From: Candidatus Methanomethylophilaceae archaeon
GTDB lineage: Archaea > Thermoplasmatota > Thermoplasmata > Methanomassiliicoccales > Methanomethylophilaceae
DNA: 11,575 nt
NCBI GenBank assembly: GCA_017395275.1
Contig: JAFPVN010000199.1
Span: 1 to 11,575 of the forward strand
Direction: 5' to 3'
Shown: positions 6,930 to 11,575 of the stretch, in pieces
How the letters are laid out: every line of letters begins with the position of its first letter
Position numbering within the stretch: position 1 is the first letter of the stretch
Position numbers and translations under genes: made by a program
The notes under the pieces: model-generated
Seen by the model: the letters and a program-made list of their open reading frames with translations, nothing else
What the model was told of the DNA's origin: nothing
The model's database searches: none

Positions 6930-6951
6930 GGATGTAACGTACGTAACATCC
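6930..6951. repeat. 22-base near-perfect palindrome, candidate operator
   Basis: GGATGT (6930-6935) and ACATCC (6946-6951) are perfect arms, and the centre ACGTACGT (6937-6944) is itself palindromic. Only the two A bases at 6936 and 6945 break the symmetry, so 20 of 22 positions are symmetric. It lies 43 bases after the CARF regulator stop and 49 before the zinc-ribbon start, with no T-run after it. A DNA-binding site for a dimeric regulator is therefore more likely than a terminator. A weak TATA-like CATTATCC (6917-6924) would place transcription start inside it. Confidence 0.5.
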
Positions 6952-7000
6952 CATCCATGATATCCTCTCCCGTGCATCGTGTCATAGGGGATGACAAGTC

Positions 7001-7387
7001 ATGGGAACAGGAAGCACATACTGCTGTCCGAACTGCGGTTACAGGAAGGAGCTCCACTACGGGGCGGGATTCAGGAGCTTCGTCAGCGAGAAGGTCAAGA
7101 AGGAGATCCTGGAAGGTGAGTACGGGAGGAATGCGCAGAGGGTCGTCCAGGTGCATCCCGACGCCTCCTGCGCATGGTACAGGCCGCTATTCCACTGCAC
7201 ATGTGGATACTACTCGGTGAAGTATTCGGTGCACATCTGGGGCAGTGACGGATTGCTATACTCCCCGAGCATGAGATGCTACCGCTGCCACAGGAAGATG
7301 TGGGAGGTCGAGGACGTGACATCGGCCTTCCCCTGCCCGAAGTGCGGAACGTTGATGGAGGAGACCGATTTCGTCTGCTGGGATTGA
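7001..7387 (+). CDS. Small zinc-ribbon protein of unknown function
   Basis: The 128-residue protein has four cysteine pairs or near-pairs. C9-x2-C12 and C66-x-C68 probably form one zinc site separated by a long insertion. C93-x2-C96 and C112-x2-C115 form a second, compact zinc ribbon. C8 and C126 are extra. Residues 15-60, between the halves of the first site, are basic and aromatic, which could suit nucleic-acid or protein contacts, but nothing identifies the role. A purine-rich AGGGGATGA about eight bases before the ATG may serve as ribosome binding site, so this mRNA is probably leadered, unlike its neighbours. It is on the same strand as the CARF regulator 113 bases upstream, with a palindrome between them. 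I do not recognise the family. Confidence 0.75.
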   Translation: MGTGSTYCCPNCGYRKELHYGAGFRSFVSEKVKKEILEGEYGRNAQRVVQVHPDASCAWYRPLFHCTCGYYSVKYSVHIWGSDGLLYSPSMRCYRCHRKMWEVEDVTSAFPCPKCGTLMEETDFVCWD

Positions 7388-7414
7388 TCCGGACCCATCA
7401 GTCAGGGTATAAGG

Positions 7415-7422
7415 TTTATAGG
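7415..7422 (+). promoter_or_regulatory. Possible TATA box before a tiny ORF
   Basis: TTTATAGG lies 28 bases after the zinc-ribbon stop and is centred about 25 bases before a GTG at 7443. It suggests a transcript starting in a gap that otherwise holds no accepted gene. Confidence 0.35.
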
Positions 7423-7442
7423 TCAACATCCCCCATCCGACG

Positions 7443-7537
7443 GTGTCGATGTCGCGCGATGTCTCCGTCTCGTGTTCGCCGTGGCTGCGCTGGCACTTGC
7501 GGTCGCCCTGCTCGTGATGAACCTGAGGAGACACTGA
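7443..7537 (+). other. Interrupted tiny membrane-peptide ORF
   Basis: From GTG 7443 or ATG 7449 the frame reads MSRDVSVSC and so on to a stop at 7515-7517, giving no recognisable peptide. The neighbouring frame from GTG 7472 to TGA 7535-7537 encodes a very hydrophobic 21-residue segment (FAVAALALAVALLVMNLRRH after the first residue), with the positive tail of a single membrane helix. A one-base shift would join the promoter-proximal start to this helix, giving a peptide of about 30 residues. It may be a sequencing or assembly error, a decayed gene, or a separate GTG-started micro-ORF. It could also be chance. Confidence 0.3.
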
Positions 7538-7547
7538 TCCCCCGGAA

Positions 7548-8426
7548 TCAGAGCCCTCTCTTCCTCGCCCTCATCGCCGACATGGCATCCAGGTCCCCGT
7601 GCTCGATCTCCTTCCTCAGCGACCTGATTATCCTGTCCTTGTCCCTGCCGAAGTTCCCGGTGTTCAGATCCATGCTGGAGGTGTGGTGGGTGATGAACCT
7701 CCCCTTGAAGTCGAGATTCTCGACGAACAGCAGAAGTTCCTCCATCAGTCCCTTCTCGTCCAGCGGGTCGAACGTCCCGTCCTGCGCCTCCGAGAACAGG
7801 TCCGTGTCCGGGAAGAGCGTGAGCCCTCCGGTACCGACCACGTAGGGGTTCAGCCGGCTGAACACCTCCGCCGAATGCAGCGCGTGCTCCTTCCAGTGGG
7901 ACCTTCCGCCGATGCCGTTGAGGAAAGTCATCCAGTAATCGATCCCAGCATCCTCCAGCTTGGTGCACTGTTCGATGATGTCCGATGCGTGATACCCCTT
8001 GTTCACGCGGTTGAGGGTCCAGTCGTCCCCGCTCTCCACCCCGAGGGATATCTCCCTCAGGCCCAGTTCCTTCAGATGCCTAAGCTGCGGGACGGTCTTG
8101 TTGCAGATGTCGGTCACACGCGTCGCGGTGTAGACGTATTCCATATCCGGAAGGTACCTGTTGACCATCTCCAGTATGGGCACCAGCTTGTCGTAGGTCA
8201 TGGCGAGGGGATTGGCGCTGAGCAGCTGTATGGTACGCGCGTCAGGCACGATTTCCGCGATCTCCTTCAGGTCTTCCTCTATGTACTCCATCGGCTGGAG
8301 CCTGAACCCCACGCCCTTGTACATCGAGCAGAACCTGCACCTGTTGTGGGTGCAGCCCTGCGTTATCTGGAGGAGCGGATACGTCGGCCAGTACGGGTTG
8401 CGGTAGACGGGTTCGGTGAAGTGCAT
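7548..8426 (-). CDS. Radical SAM protein with CX4CX2C cluster motif
   Basis: This is a 292-residue radical SAM enzyme. The cluster motif GCTHNRCRFCSMYKG has cysteines 25, 30 and 33, spaced CX4CX2C rather than the usual CX3CX2C. Other radical SAM signs are the GVESGDD strand after SLGVESG (about 141-149) and the hydrophobic strands of a TIM barrel. There is no B12-binding or Fe-S SPASM extension, so this is a compact, single-domain member. The ATG at 8426 is chosen because its A is the last base of the upstream nitroreductase TGA (TGATG overlap). A longer in-frame opening runs into the nitroreductase gene and has no family-like residues. The coupling implies one operon and related work, perhaps redox or cofactor modification; the substrate is unknown. 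Confidence 0.85.
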   Translation of the reverse strand: MHFTEPVYRNPYWPTYPLLQITQGCTHNRCRFCSMYKGVGFRLQPMEYIEEDLKEIAEIVPDARTIQLLSANPLAMTYDKLVPILEMVNRYLPDMEYVYTATRVTDICNKTVPQLRHLKELGLREISLGVESGDDWTLNRVNKGYHASDIIEQCTKLEDAGIDYWMTFLNGIGGRSHWKEHALHSAEVFSRLNPYVVGTGGLTLFPDTDLFSEAQDGTFDPLDEKGLMEELLLFVENLDFKGRFITHHTSSMDLNTGNFGRDKDRIIRSLRKEIEHGDLDAMSAMRARKRGL

Positions 8427-8950
8427 CACAATTCCTTTACGAAATCCTCTATGGGCTTCTTGCTGAAATGCCATTTGTTGGGTTCGGAGTCCTTCTGCGG
8501 ATATCCCATCGGGAGAAGTACCGCGGGTATGATGTTCTCCGGAAGGCCGAAGACCTCGGCCATCCTCTTCGAATCGAAATCCCTCACCCATACGGAGTGG
8601 ACGCCGATCTCCCATGCCGCGAACATCATGTGCGTCGCCGATATCGACGCATCCTGCTCCCCGGAGTTGTATTCCGCGAAGTTCCTGTCCTCGGGCTTCT
8701 TCCAGACCTCGTTGAGGTCATAGCATACGAGGATGGACAGCGGTGCGTTATAGTGGAAGCGGGTGGCCTCCCTGACCTTCGCCTTGGCGTCCTCGCTCCT
8801 GATGATGTAGAACCTCTGTGGCTGGTAGTTCCTCGCCGTCGGCGATATCCTTCCCGCTTCCAGGATCCTGTCGAGTTTCTCCTGTTCGACCGGGGTCTGT
8901 TCGAAACGGCGCTCCGAGTATCTGTTCTTTGCCAATTCAAGGAAATCCAT
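8426..8950 (-). CDS. Nitroreductase family FMN protein
   Basis: This 174-residue protein is of the nitroreductase superfamily, usually a cytoplasmic FMN homodimer that reduces nitro compounds, quinones or other electrophiles with NAD(P)H. The FMN phosphate-binding segment RYSERRF (10-16) is at the N-terminus. SPTARNYQPQRFYII (36-50), DASISATHMMFAAWEIG (100-116) and VLLPMGYP (144-151) follow in the canonical order. An upstream in-frame GTG at 8959 exists. ATG at 8950 is preferred because a TATA-like box is centred about 26 bases before it and AGGTG precedes it as a possible ribosome site. It is the first gene of a two-gene operon with the radical SAM protein and is divergent from an HxlR regulator, a common pairing for stress-induced nitroreductases. 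Confidence 0.93.
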   Translation of the reverse strand: MDFLELAKNRYSERRFEQTPVEQEKLDRILEAGRISPTARNYQPQRFYIIRSEDAKAKVREATRFHYNAPLSILVCYDLNEVWKKPEDRNFAEYNSGEQDASISATHMMFAAWEIGVHSVWVRDFDSKRMAEVFGLPENIIPAVLLPMGYPQKDSEPNKWHFSKKPIEDFVKEL

Positions 8951-8964
8951 GTGCTTCACCTATT

Positions 8965-8985
8965 AGTAGTAAATGTATACCTACT
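8965..8985. promoter_or_regulatory. Operator site 1 (AGTAG-N11-CTACT)
   Basis: AGTAG (8965-8969) and CTACT (8981-8985) are perfect 5-base inverted arms separated by 11 bases. The site covers the TATA-like box of the nitroreductase promoter. It has the same geometry as site 2, centred 36 bases away. Binding by the divergently encoded HxlR protein is inferred. Confidence 0.55.
8973..8980 (-). promoter_or_regulatory. TATA-like box of the nitroreductase operon
   Basis: On the minus strand this reads GTATACAT, centred about 26 bases before the ATG at 8950. It lies entirely within operator site 1, so a bound repressor would block TBP. Confidence 0.5.
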
Positions 8986-8990
8986 CTTGT

Positions 8991-8998
8991 TTTTATAC
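8991..8998 (+). promoter_or_regulatory. TATA-like box of the HxlR gene
   Basis: TTTTATAC predicts a transcription start near 9021, leaving a short leader of about 12 bases. The leader contains AGGGGAC as a possible ribosome binding site before the ATG at 9033. Confidence 0.5.
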
Positions 8999-9000
8999 CT

Positions 9001-9021
9001 GGTAGTATATTGCTTGCTACC
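9001..9021. promoter_or_regulatory. Operator site 2 (GGTAG-N11-CTACC)
   Basis: GGTAG (9001-9005) and CTACC (9017-9021) are perfect arms with an 11-base spacer, the same layout as site 1. The site fills the space between the HxlR TATA-like box and its predicted start. This suits autorepression. Confidence 0.55.
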
Positions 9022-9032
9022 AAGGGGACAGA

Positions 9033-9407
9033 ATGAAGGAATGGGAGAAGGGCCTGACGTTCGAGGAGTTCCTTTCAAGGGCGCAGGACGACATCGAGAT
9101 AGACGACGACTGCCCCATGTACCGTGCGCTGCAGACCATCAACGGGAAATGGAGGCTTGTGGTGATGTACCAGCTCTCAAAGAAAGACAACTTCCGCTTC
9201 GGGGAGCTGGCGAGGTCCATACCGTCGATCACCAAGTCCATGCTCAGCGCATCGCTGACCGAGCTGGAGGAGAACGGCCTGGTCAACAGGGTGCAGTACA
9301 ACGAGATCCCGCCGAGAGTCGAGTACTCGCTGACCGAGAAGGGGAGGGCGCTGTTCCCCATATTCTACGACCTGTACAGGTGGCTGTCGGATTATCCGCC
9401 GGAATGA
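9033..9407 (+). CDS. HxlR-family winged-helix transcriptional regulator
   Basis: This 124-residue HxlR/MarR-type dimeric DNA-binding protein has CPMYRALQTINGKW at 27-40, the family hallmark. Cys27 sits 11 residues before the GKW, where the redox- and electrophile-sensing cysteine of YodB lies. RFGELARSIPSITKSMLSASL (55-75) is the recognition-helix region, and RVEYSLTEKGRALFP (95-109) gives the wing and following helix. HxlR regulators often respond to quinones, aldehydes or oxidants and control neighbouring reductases. Here the gene is divergent from the nitroreductase operon, with two matching inverted repeats in the spacer, so autorepression plus control of that operon is likely. No second domain is present. 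The ligand is not known. Confidence 0.93.
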   Translation: MKEWEKGLTFEEFLSRAQDDIEIDDDCPMYRALQTINGKWRLVVMYQLSKKDNFRFGELARSIPSITKSMLSASLTELEENGLVNRVQYNEIPPRVEYSLTEKGRALFPIFYDLYRWLSDYPPE

Positions 9408-9421
9408 GGGGTCTATTGATT

Positions 9422-9429
9422 CTAAATAG
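9422..9429 (+). promoter_or_regulatory. TATA-like box of the phosphatidyltransferase gene
   Basis: CTAAATAG lies just after the HxlR stop and is centred about 24 bases before the GTG at 9450. This supports a GTG-initiated, leaderless transcript. Confidence 0.45.
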
Positions 9430-9449
9430 GCTGATATGGATTCATAGCC

Positions 9450-9989
9450 GTGATCAAGGCGGTACCGAACATCCTGTCGGCCACCAGGCTGCTGCTGTCG
9501 TTCTCGCTGTATTTCCTGGGGCCCCTGTCGGCAGCGTATCTTCTGATTTATGCGGTCTGTGCCGCCACCGACCCGTTGGACGGATTCATCGCCAGGAGAT
9601 ACGATGCCCGCACGAGGTACGGCCATCTGCTGGACAGCCTCGGCGACGTATCACTTGCCGCGACCGTGCTGGTGACCCTGGTCCCGTTCCTGGATTGGGA
9701 GATGTGGGAGATGGCCGTGATCGCCGCGGTCATCGCGATGAGGCTCACAGCCTTCGCCATAGGGACGGCAAGGTTCGGGAGGCCGGCGTTCGTCCACAGT
9801 TATCTGAATAAGGCCGCGGGGGTTGCGTTCTTCGTCTCGCCCTTCCTCATCACGCTGATCGGGTTGCCCGCGACCGTGGCGATAGCGGGCACAGTGTGCG
9901 CATCGGCATCGTTGGAGTATCTCTACATCAGCATCCGTAACAGGGACTACGACCCCGAATACAGGTCCGTATTCCTGGAGAAGGCATGA
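9450..9989 (+). CDS. CDP-alcohol phosphatidyltransferase
   Basis: This 179-residue membrane enzyme of phospholipid synthesis transfers a CDP-linked diacyl or, in archaea, archaeol (ether) lipid group to an alcohol such as glycerol phosphate, inositol phosphate or serine. The catalytic signature is perfect: D41-x2-D44-G45-x2-A48-R49-x8-G58-x3-D62-x3-D66. The four aspartates bind two metal ions. PNILSATRLLLS (6-17) is the usual start of the first membrane helix, and about six hydrophobic segments follow. The head-group alcohol cannot be read from sequence. The start codon is GTG; no upstream ATG fits the promoter spacing. It follows HxlR by 42 bases on the same strand but probably has its own promoter. 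Confidence 0.9.
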   Translation: MIKAVPNILSATRLLLSFSLYFLGPLSAAYLLIYAVCAATDPLDGFIARRYDARTRYGHLLDSLGDVSLAATVLVTLVPFLDWEMWEMAVIAAVIAMRLTAFAIGTARFGRPAFVHSYLNKAAGVAFFVSPFLITLIGLPATVAIAGTVCASASLEYLYISIRNRDYDPEYRSVFLEKA

Positions 9990-10087
9990 ATGTGCCAGCA
10001 CAGCGGATGAACGAAGGATCACGGAACCATCCGGAACGATGATGGAATGTATCCGATGCACTATTTCAGAGAGTGAATATAAGAGGA

Positions 10088-10163
10088 TGGTGCATCCGCC
10101 GGGATTCGAACCCGGGCAACAAGCTTGGAAGGCTTGAATCCTAACCAACTAGATCACAGATGC
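10088..10163 (-). tRNA. tRNA-Gly (anticodon UCC), CCA encoded
   Basis: The full cloverleaf is readable on the minus strand. The acceptor stem GCATCTG / CGGATGC has seven pairs, including one G-U. The D arm is ATCT / GGAT, and the anticodon stem is CAAGC / GCTTG with loop CTTCCAA (anticodon UCC, reading GGA glycine codons). The variable loop has four bases, and the T arm is CCGGG-TTCGAAT-CCCGG. The discriminator is A at 10091 and CCA follows in the DNA at 10088-10090. There is no intron. Mature length before CCA is 73 bases. Confidence 0.96.
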
Positions 10164-10188
10164 CTACTCCCAGCAATAAGGAATCTCT

Positions 10189-10196
10189 ATTTAATT
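10189..10196 (-). promoter_or_regulatory. TATA-like box of the tRNA-Gly gene
   Basis: On the minus strand ATTAAATA lies about 26-30 bases ahead of the tRNA 5' end at 10163, so transcription would start within a few bases of the mature end. Confidence 0.5.
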
Positions 10197-10234
10197 ATAG
10201 CGGTTCTTCGCAGTCCACAAACAGGTTCACTACC

Positions 10235-10242
10235 TTTTTTTA
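10235..10242 (+). promoter_or_regulatory. Possible TATA-like T-run before the TPR gene
   Basis: TTTTTTTA is centred about 27 bases before the ATG at 10266. A more typical CATATAG at 10251-10257 is too close to that ATG to be its leaderless promoter. The choice is uncertain. Confidence 0.3.
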
Positions 10243-10265
10243 GTCATTCACATATAGCCGTAACG

Positions 10266-11575
10266 ATGGAATCCGAGGTACCCCTTCTCAGCGACCAGAA
10301 GTACGAGAAGGCCCTGAAGCTCATAGACGAGATACGTGCCGACCGCATGTCGGGCAGGACGGCGAAGGCCGATACCAAGATGGTCAGGCTGTACGCCGCC
10401 AACAGGAGGCCCACCTCGGATCCCGTTGTACTGTCCGGGATACTGAGATTGTCGCATTCCTACTATCCGGAGAGGTTCGCTGAACTTCGTGATGCCATGC
10501 TGGAGTTAGACAGCGGGTATCCCGCCGGTCCGATCATGACCGCCGCGGACCTGTCCATTGACGACGGGGAACCCGATACCGCAAGGCTCCTGCTGTCCAA
10601 CATCAAGAAGGTGGACGACATCGGCAGGTGTGCGTACATCGAGGGCAGGATCCGCCAGATCAAAGGGGATCCCGACGGTGCCCGGAAGTACTACATGGAA
10701 TCATTCAGGATCAACCCATACTTCCTTTCCTTATATCCGTGCCTGGAATCGGTGGATCCCGGGTTCGGATGGAGCTACATAGGGGAGATAATGTCCTACA
10801 GGCAGGGTATCGAGCCCACACCCGTCCGCGGTGCGGAGTGCACCATGCAGGAGCTCTCCGCCATATACCTGGGATGGATAAGGGGCGACAGGTCCAACTC
10901 CATGACCGCAATGCTGGCGTCCCAGGCTTACACCGACGGCGATCCGTTCTACAAGCTCGTGATGGCATGGATGTGCGTGTCCGACGGACGCTACAGGAAG
11001 GCGGTCAGGAACTACATGGACGCCATCGACGGCTTCGGAGGCAACGTGATCTTCCTGGCGGAGATGGCCGACATACAGGACCGTATGGGCGAGTCCGAGG
11101 ACGCCGATGTGGCCTGCAACAGGGCATTGGACATGGACCCCTACAGCGGTCCCGCCACAGCGCAGCTAGCCATATCGGAGATACACCGCGGGAGGATCCG
11201 CGACGCCATATCCACAATAGAGAGGATGATGAGGCTCCCGAACGCCGATGCAAGGGAATGTGCCAGATGTATGGATGTGCTCTGGTCTGCGGGTCGCATC
11301 TCCGAAGCGAATTCCCTTTCCAGGAGGACCATACCGAGGTGCTCCGACGAGGCCTACGCCTCTTTCCTGACAGCGCGCAACATGAACCGCAACTCCAACT
11401 TCACCGCCGCCAGGAGAGCGGCGGAGAACGGTCTGAAGAAGGACCCCGACAGCGTTCCCTGCATCTGCCAGCTGGCTATAGCTTTCTCAGGCATGGGGAG
11501 GGTGGACGAGGCGCTGCAGACCCTCAGGTCCAAGCGCCCGGTGTTCATGGACGACGTTAGGCTGCTGGACACAGA
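10266..11575 (+). CDS. TPR-repeat protein, 3' end beyond window
   Basis: The frame is open from the ATG for 436 complete codons to the window edge with no stop, so the protein is partial. It is soluble and mostly helical, with degenerate tetratricopeptide-like repeats. The clearest are DTARLLLSNI through MESFRINP (about 104-152), DADVACNRALDMDP through IERMMRLPN (about 279-320), and FTAARRAAENGLKKDPDS through DEALQTL (about 379-424). TPR solenoids act as protein-protein scaffolds. No catalytic domain, signal peptide or membrane helix is visible in this part. Several internal cysteines and tyrosines break the repeats. The C-terminal part may carry another domain. It is divergent from the tRNA gene. 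Confidence 0.8.
   Translation, partial: MESEVPLLSDQKYEKALKLIDEIRADRMSGRTAKADTKMVRLYAANRRPTSDPVVLSGILRLSHSYYPERFAELRDAMLELDSGYPAGPIMTAADLSIDDGEPDTARLLLSNIKKVDDIGRCAYIEGRIRQIKGDPDGARKYYMESFRINPYFLSLYPCLESVDPGFGWSYIGEIMSYRQGIEPTPVRGAECTMQELSAIYLGWIRGDRSNSMTAMLASQAYTDGDPFYKLVMAWMCVSDGRYRKAVRNYMDAIDGFGGNVIFLAEMADIQDRMGESEDADVACNRALDMDPYSGPATAQLAISEIHRGRIRDAISTIERMMRLPNADARECARCMDVLWSAGRISEANSLSRRTIPRCSDEAYASFLTARNMNRNSNFTAARRAAENGLKKDPDSVPCICQLAIAFSGMGRVDEALQTLRSKRPVFMDDVRLLDT

Noticed and set aside
6930..6951. The palindrome as a terminator of the CARF gene
   Set aside because: It is not followed by a T-run on the + strand and has a symmetric, loop-free centre, which fits a protein-binding site better.
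8427..8615. N-terminal extension of the radical SAM frame
   Set aside because: The extra residues overlap the nitroreductase gene and look non-protein-like; the TGATG-coupled ATG at 8426 gives a natural N-terminus.
8468..9811. Very long open frame on the + strand (447 codons)
   Set aside because: It runs antisense to the nitroreductase and out of frame through HxlR and the phosphatidyltransferase, all with clear family motifs. It has no domain-like sequence and results from GC-rich codon composition.
10628..11560. 310-codon + strand frame within the TPR gene
   Set aside because: Another frame of the TPR gene; it lacks repeats and starts inside it without a promoter or ribosome site.
1..11575. 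CRISPR array or cas genes linked to the CARF protein
   Set aside because: No regularly spaced direct repeats and no Cas motifs were seen on either strand.

Overview
The window reads as archaeal, most likely euryarchaeal and possibly Thermoplasmatota / Methanomassiliicoccales (the order-level guess is low-confidence inference). The firmest evidence is a full-length ABCE1/RLI ribosome-recycling ATPase with its N-terminal Fe-S domain. In addition, TATA-like boxes lie about 24-27 bases ahead of many start codons, which is the spacing expected for leaderless archaeal transcripts. The DNA is fairly GC-rich, except for one sharply AT-rich island near 3001-3080.

Left part (1-2994, all on the minus strand). 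A hairpin-rich non-coding edge is followed by a standalone NIF3-insert (YqfO03-like) protein. This overlaps the end of a PHP-domain metallohydrolase, which appears to have its own leaderless promoter. Upstream lies an AbiE-type (type IV) toxin-antitoxin pair: a DUF6088/AbiEi-like wHTH antitoxin and an AbiEii nucleotidyltransferase toxin, overlapping by 11 bases. Its promoter carries a 17-base perfect palindrome.

Middle part (3100-7540). A CaxA/YrbG-type cation antiporter (+) and ABCE1 (-) converge with no base between their stop codons. ABCE1 is divergent from a CARF plus winged-helix regulator (DUF6293-like). No CRISPR array or cas gene is visible here. Just downstream is a 22-base near-perfect palindrome and then an orphan zinc-ribbon protein. 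A short stretch after that could encode a tiny membrane peptide, but the frame is interrupted.

Right part (7548-11575). A nitroreductase and a radical SAM protein form a TGATG-coupled operon (-), divergent from an HxlR regulator (+). Their 82-base spacer contains two matching inverted repeats, GTAG-N11-CTAC. One covers the nitroreductase TATA box and the other the region between the HxlR TATA box and its start, so the regulator probably controls both directions. A CDP-alcohol phosphatidyltransferase, a tRNA-Gly(UCC) with encoded CCA (-), and a TPR-repeat protein that runs off the window edge complete the window.

The best candidates for something new are the solitary CARF-wHTH regulator with its adjacent palindrome and zinc-ribbon neighbour, and the HxlR-controlled nitroreductase / CX4CX2C radical SAM module. 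The AbiE pair belongs to a known class, but its operator can be read directly.
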